64,000 nt of DNA from Antennarius striatus (Eukaryota > Chordata > Actinopteri > Lophiiformes > Antennariidae), in contig NC_090795.1 in assembly GCF_040054535.1 (NCBI RefSeq), positions 7,039,001 to 7,103,000 of the forward strand. The letters are read 5' to 3'. Position 1 is the first letter of the stretch; every line of letters starts with the position of its first letter. A model generated the notes under the pieces. The model was not told where the DNA came from. It made no database searches and was given only the letters and a program-made list of their open reading frames with translations. Positions 22,121 to 64,000 of the stretch are shown here, one piece after another. Position numbers and translations under genes: made by a program.

Positions 22121-23298
22121 TGATTCTTTTTTTTTTTTGGTACTTGTACTGTGGAGGTTAGTGAAAGTTTTTCAACTAAAGATACAAACCCAAACCTCAG
22201 TTTGTCTCCACACAAGAGTGTTTAGCTGCGATGGTTCTAAAAACAAATACCCTTAACTAACGCCTATGTAATCAAGAGAATAAAATTAATTCCCCACAGA
22301 TTAGAGACAGGAAATAAGCCTGGAATCATTTTTTGTGGGCAGACTAATCACTTAATTGTATGAATTTAAAAGAAAGAGAACACAATATATTTAGTAAATA
22401 AAAATATGCAGCAAAAACAGTACATTAATAATACATTTATGTCACACACACACATACACACGGATATATGTAAGTAAATATACACTCAGTTGTCTGTTAG
22501 GTAGATTTAGCTAAAACCAATGCAGTGGAATACAATTCTGGTAATTTTATAGGTTATACATACTAAATTATACAGAGAACTGTTTCTAATATTTTGTCTT
22601 TCTCCATTGACACTGAATGAGCGGACCTTTCTGAAAAGTTCCAATAAAACTGAATAGAATCTCTTAATGAAATCAGATTTTCCCCCCACGATTTCTTTTT
22701 GTGTTAGATTTTTCTAGCTGCACCCAGGAAACTGAGTTTGTATTTTTATTCACATGATTAAGAACTTAAGACAAATTCCAAAATAAATACAGAAAACACA
22801 CACCCTGTCTAACACATACCATAATTCAATGGATTTTTTTTTCTCCAGCATATAGAAGCTGTGTAGAAGAAACATTATTTCATACAGCGGTGTTCCTCTT
22901 CACAAAGCTCAGCACATGAGGTACCAACACAAATAGCTCTAATAACTGTATGTCATCCTGCAGAACTGCACTATCAGGCATTAAGTAGCTGCTCTTGGAA
23001 GAGGTTATGTGTGGTTATTGAGAGATAATATAAAAGAGGCTCCATTGTGCAACAGCTTGTATCTTTGGAGGAAAAGCAAAGAGATGTTTAATGAAGATTG
23101 ATACTATAAGCTTGTTTAAAGGGAGATAAAAATGATCTGTGAATGTAAGTAAAGCACAGAAGGATGTGTGCAGAATTATGATGAGGTAGAAGATGCATAA
23201 AGCCAAGTTGAAAAGCAGAATAAGTCCTGATGGCTACGAATGACAAGCAGGAATTTTTATGTGATTATACCCTGTGCAAATTTAAACGGTAACAGATG
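22121..23298. other. Tail-to-tail interval of pan3 and flt1, including flt1 3' UTR
   Basis: No coding potential is supported. It contains a small CA tract (about 22445-22460), and TTTATT at 22745-22750 and TTTAAT near 23085, which on the minus strand are AATAAA and ATTAAA and could end flt1 transcripts. The rest is AT-rich. Confidence 0.5.
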
Positions 23299-50994
<27,696 letters not shown>

Positions 50995-51230
50995 CTTTGG
51001 TGTTTCCGATGCAGTGAGTGTTTCAAATGTAAAACATCAAACAAGTTTTATTCCCGCTCTTGTTCTCCCTCCAGGCTTTACGGTGTTCTCCTCTCTGCAG
51101 CGCGCAGCGCGTCTGGCCGGTGAATGCTGTTGGTCAGTTTCCTGAGGATAGCTGCGGGTGATCACACAACAGGACGCTGTGGTTGAACTTCAGTGCAACT
51201 TTTTTCCTATCGTTTTGGACAGTGGCGCGG

Positions 51231-51285
51231 ATTTATAGAGTTCCCACAGTGCAGCCACCGGATAACGGACTTCCGTAACGTCCAT
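51231..51285 (-). promoter_or_regulatory. Candidate flt1 core promoter: TATA box with upstream ETS/CRE-like pair
   Basis: On the minus strand CTCTATAAAT (51231-51240) lies about 240 nt before the flt1 ATG, which would put the start site near 51205. About 30 nt further upstream is GGACGTTACGGAAGTCC (51271-51287 region), which joins a GACGT half-site of a CRE with an ETS core CGGAAGT. The human FLT1 promoter is known to use a TATA box, a CRE and ETS motifs, so the arrangement looks conserved. No binding data are available here. Confidence 0.5.
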
Positions 51286-51299
51286 TGGCACACCCAAGA

Positions 51300-53249
51300 C
51301 GCGTACAGGCAGGTTCCATTTAGCCCTCAGCATTGGTCGAGCAATTAATAAATACAATTATATTATAAAATATAAGGCTTTTAAAAAATCTACTTTTACG
51401 AATATACTGACAGATAAACATGTCATGTTATCCAACTGTTTGCAATTTAATCCTGTTCTTAATCCACGTTACGCACATGGCAGCTCGGTGTTGAAATCTC
51501 CTGTGCGGACCCACTCAGATTTCCACACGGGATGATCAGCACGTAGGCATCACAAAACTGCCAAGGTTCGCTGACGCCTGTTTTTTTCCAATTTGAAGAT
51601 AAAAATCTTCAATCTTTACTAATATGGTTCCTCCTGGGAGGAAGTCACGCAACTATAAATACACTAAGATCATTAATTAAAGACTCAAAACTAACTGAAT
51701 ATATTACTGATGATTAAAAAAAAATAGATTCTGTAGTTTAGTAGTATCCAACTGCTCCTTTGAAACGGACAGATCACAACTTCAGATTTAATTTTCAAAG
51801 TTTTGTGGACAAACACAAACCAGGCCTGCTGTGTGGAAAATGCGTCTTTAATAAAAAAAAATGCACAGTCTGTTTACCAGACAGCAATGATGCAATCTGC
51901 AAGTTTTCTTAAATCCCATGGGTGTATTAATGTGCATCACAGACAGAATTCACGATGGTGCAGGTTGACCACTGGGGGGTGACGTGGCGTGGGTGAGGAG
52001 GGAGAGCAGGAGAACAAGGAGCGGTGGAGTCTCTCCTATAAATGTTCCTTCTGCCATAAGACCGACTCAATACTTTCAAAGTGTTTTCATGGCGCATGAA
52101 GTACTAAAAAGAGGCAACATCATGATAAATTAAATCATAGTGAAACTTCCATGCAAAGTACATGATCTCCTATTGGGGATTATTCACTTCACTACTATTG
52201 CAGAATATATTGAACATCAGACAACTCAAAGGCACATGCATACACAATAACAACCTTTAAACACACGGTGAACCGTGAACACACATATACAGTACATTGA
52301 TAAATGTAGATATGGGCACAAATGTACAGTTGCATGCTTGCTGTCATTCCACATCCTTTATAGCAGTAACTCTCATGTTTGGTGGGAACACCATCAGTAC
52401 TAATATCCTGTTGTTTTACTTTTTTTGAAAAAATAGAAATACATATTAAGTAATGAGTGCAAACTACGTTTCCTCCAACAGAGAGGAAAAACATTGGATC
52501 TCATTACATGCAGGTAGCATTTACCCACATATTTTAGCTCATTCAGCAAATAAAGACCACAGATTGTTACGTGGTCAGAGCCGAAGCTGAAAAATAATAG
52601 AATGTTATTATAATATTTTGCATCAGAAATTGACATTTTGTTATTTCTACAATGTATTCCAGCCATCTTCTTTGGACTCCATTACATTTGTGCAGGAATA
52701 GAAAAAAAAAAAAATCAAAGTAACTACAAGGATATTTCATTTTGTGTTGATCATGATGACCCCTTTCGACAAGTTACCGCTCCAATGATCTTTTATTGTT
52801 TCTCAGCTAATTCTTGTCTTCATTCTTTGCTAATCCTTCACCAGTGTCAAGAGAATTTTTTTTTATCTCTGAGAACAACAACATAGAAACGACAACTTTG
52901 TTGTGATCTTGTTTCCCTATGTCGGTCTATTAGTGGCATTACTCCTGAATGGAGACTGGCTATTTCATAGTCAGTTATAAACTCTTTGTAGCCGCTTTAA
53001 TAACCAAGTTAAGTGATCACTTTTCTTGTCAATATGGCCACAAAGTCAATGCAATGATTTGTTTGGAAGCTGATTGGTTTGGAGCACGGATGAGGCACCT
53101 CCCAGCCCATTGGAAGGGATGCACTCCCAAAAGATGGACTGAATGTGCAGTCATGCAATTATGACAGCCGTCTGAAGGTGGACTCCAGGTCTGAGACCTT
53201 CATCCTGTGCATTGGTTGGTACTTGTGTTTATGTCGGTCAGATGCACAA
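51300..53249. other. Intergenic region between flt1 promoter and ST14-like 3' end
   Basis: About 1.9 kb, AT-rich, with no supported exon. On the minus strand, ATTAAA (plus-strand TTTAAT, 52996-53001) and AATAAA (TTTATT, 52792-52797) could end the protease transcript. Confidence 0.5.
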
Positions 53250-59920
<6,671 letters not shown>

Positions 59921-60513
59921 GGCACCGTCCCGTTTAGCTCCGGAGAAGCGATATCGAACAATACCTCAGGCATAGAAACGATGGAGAGAGAGAGAGGAAA
60001 CCCCCGCTGGCGCGTCCTTTGGAAAAAAAAAAAAAAAAGCGCACAAGAAATACGAACCTGAGCGATTCGGATGCTGTGCGCTTTCACCCGCCTCCCGTTT
60101 ACCTGAACTGGGCGGCAGGTGTCACACGGAGCCCCAGAATGCAGTGCGGGGGACAATGGGGCCACTATGTTATGGTACAAACCGCGCAACCAGCCGTCCG
60201 GCAGATACTGAGGATAAACCTCCGCGTAAAGATTAAAGCAAAGAGGGACAAAAGGCTGTTTGACAGGAAACGCGCTCGGGATATTAACCTTAGGAGGATG
60301 GCTGCTGTGTCCTTGGATGCTCTGCAGGGGCGAACCTGCAATTTTAAAAATGTGGCATGAAACGTGTCCGATGTGCGTGCTGTGGAATGGTCATTTATGC
60401 CACATTTATGTTAATATCAGCTGACACACACACACACACACACACACACAGTACATGTTGTTGATCTTTTTATTATACGGTGCATGAAACAAAGATATTT
60501 AAACATCATTGTG
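59921..60513 (-). promoter_or_regulatory. Short spacer holding tmprss7 3' UTR end and ST14-like promoter
   Basis: Only 593 bp separate the tmprss7 stop from the ST14-like start, both on the minus strand. AATAAA on that strand (TTTATT at 60469-60474) is about 40 nt after the tmprss7 stop and would give a very short 3' UTR. A CA tract sits at 60424-60451. The stretch at about 59900-60360 is GC-richer and probably contains the downstream promoter; no TATA box is clear. Confidence 0.55.

Positions 60514-64000
<3,487 letters not shown>

Overview
This is vertebrate nuclear DNA, most likely from a compact-genome teleost fish. All genes are split into short coding exons with GT..AG introns, and there are many long CA/TG microsatellites and a repeat fragment typical of teleosts. 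The encoded proteins align along their length with vertebrate URAD, FLT3, PAN3, FLT1, ST14-like and TMPRSS7 proteins. Exon boundaries were set by hand from splice sites and reading phase; every junction given keeps the frame.

Layout, left to right: (1) 15-654, minus: urad, ureide/purine breakdown, 2 exons. (2) 1987-11209, minus: flt3, class III receptor tyrosine kinase, 24 exons, 1007 aa. (3) 12156-19899, plus: pan3, the pseudokinase subunit of the PAN2-PAN3 deadenylase, 18 exons, 793 aa, divergent from flt3. (4) 23299-50994, minus: flt1 (VEGF receptor 1), 30 exons, 1272 aa, convergent with pan3. (5) 53250-59920, minus: a complete matriptase-like (ST14-like) type II transmembrane serine protease, 19 exons, 887 aa. 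(6) 60514-64000, minus: tmprss7 (matriptase-3), with its 5' part beyond the right edge.

The order URAD-FLT3-PAN3-FLT1 is the same as on human chromosome 13q12, which supports calling the two kinases flt3 and flt1 rather than kit/csf1r and kdr. Beyond flt1 the human neighbour is POMP; here there is a tandem pair of membrane serine proteases instead. The genes do not form an operon or one pathway: flt3 and flt1 are related receptors from an old tandem cluster, pan3 is a housekeeping mRNA-decay factor between them, and the two proteases are probably tandem relatives.

Points worth a second look: an unannotated candidate alternative terminal exon in flt1 intron 10 that could make a soluble receptor; a TG repeat of about 170 nt that is itself the 5' splice site of flt1 exon 19; VEGFR2-like residues in the flt1 activation loop and tail; a PI3-kinase-type YVPM motif in the flt3 kinase insert; an altered SEA cleavage site in the ST14-like protease; and an inverted pair of one interspersed repeat with a conserved terminal hairpin. 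I saw no CRISPR array, tRNA, rRNA, virus or intact autonomous transposon.
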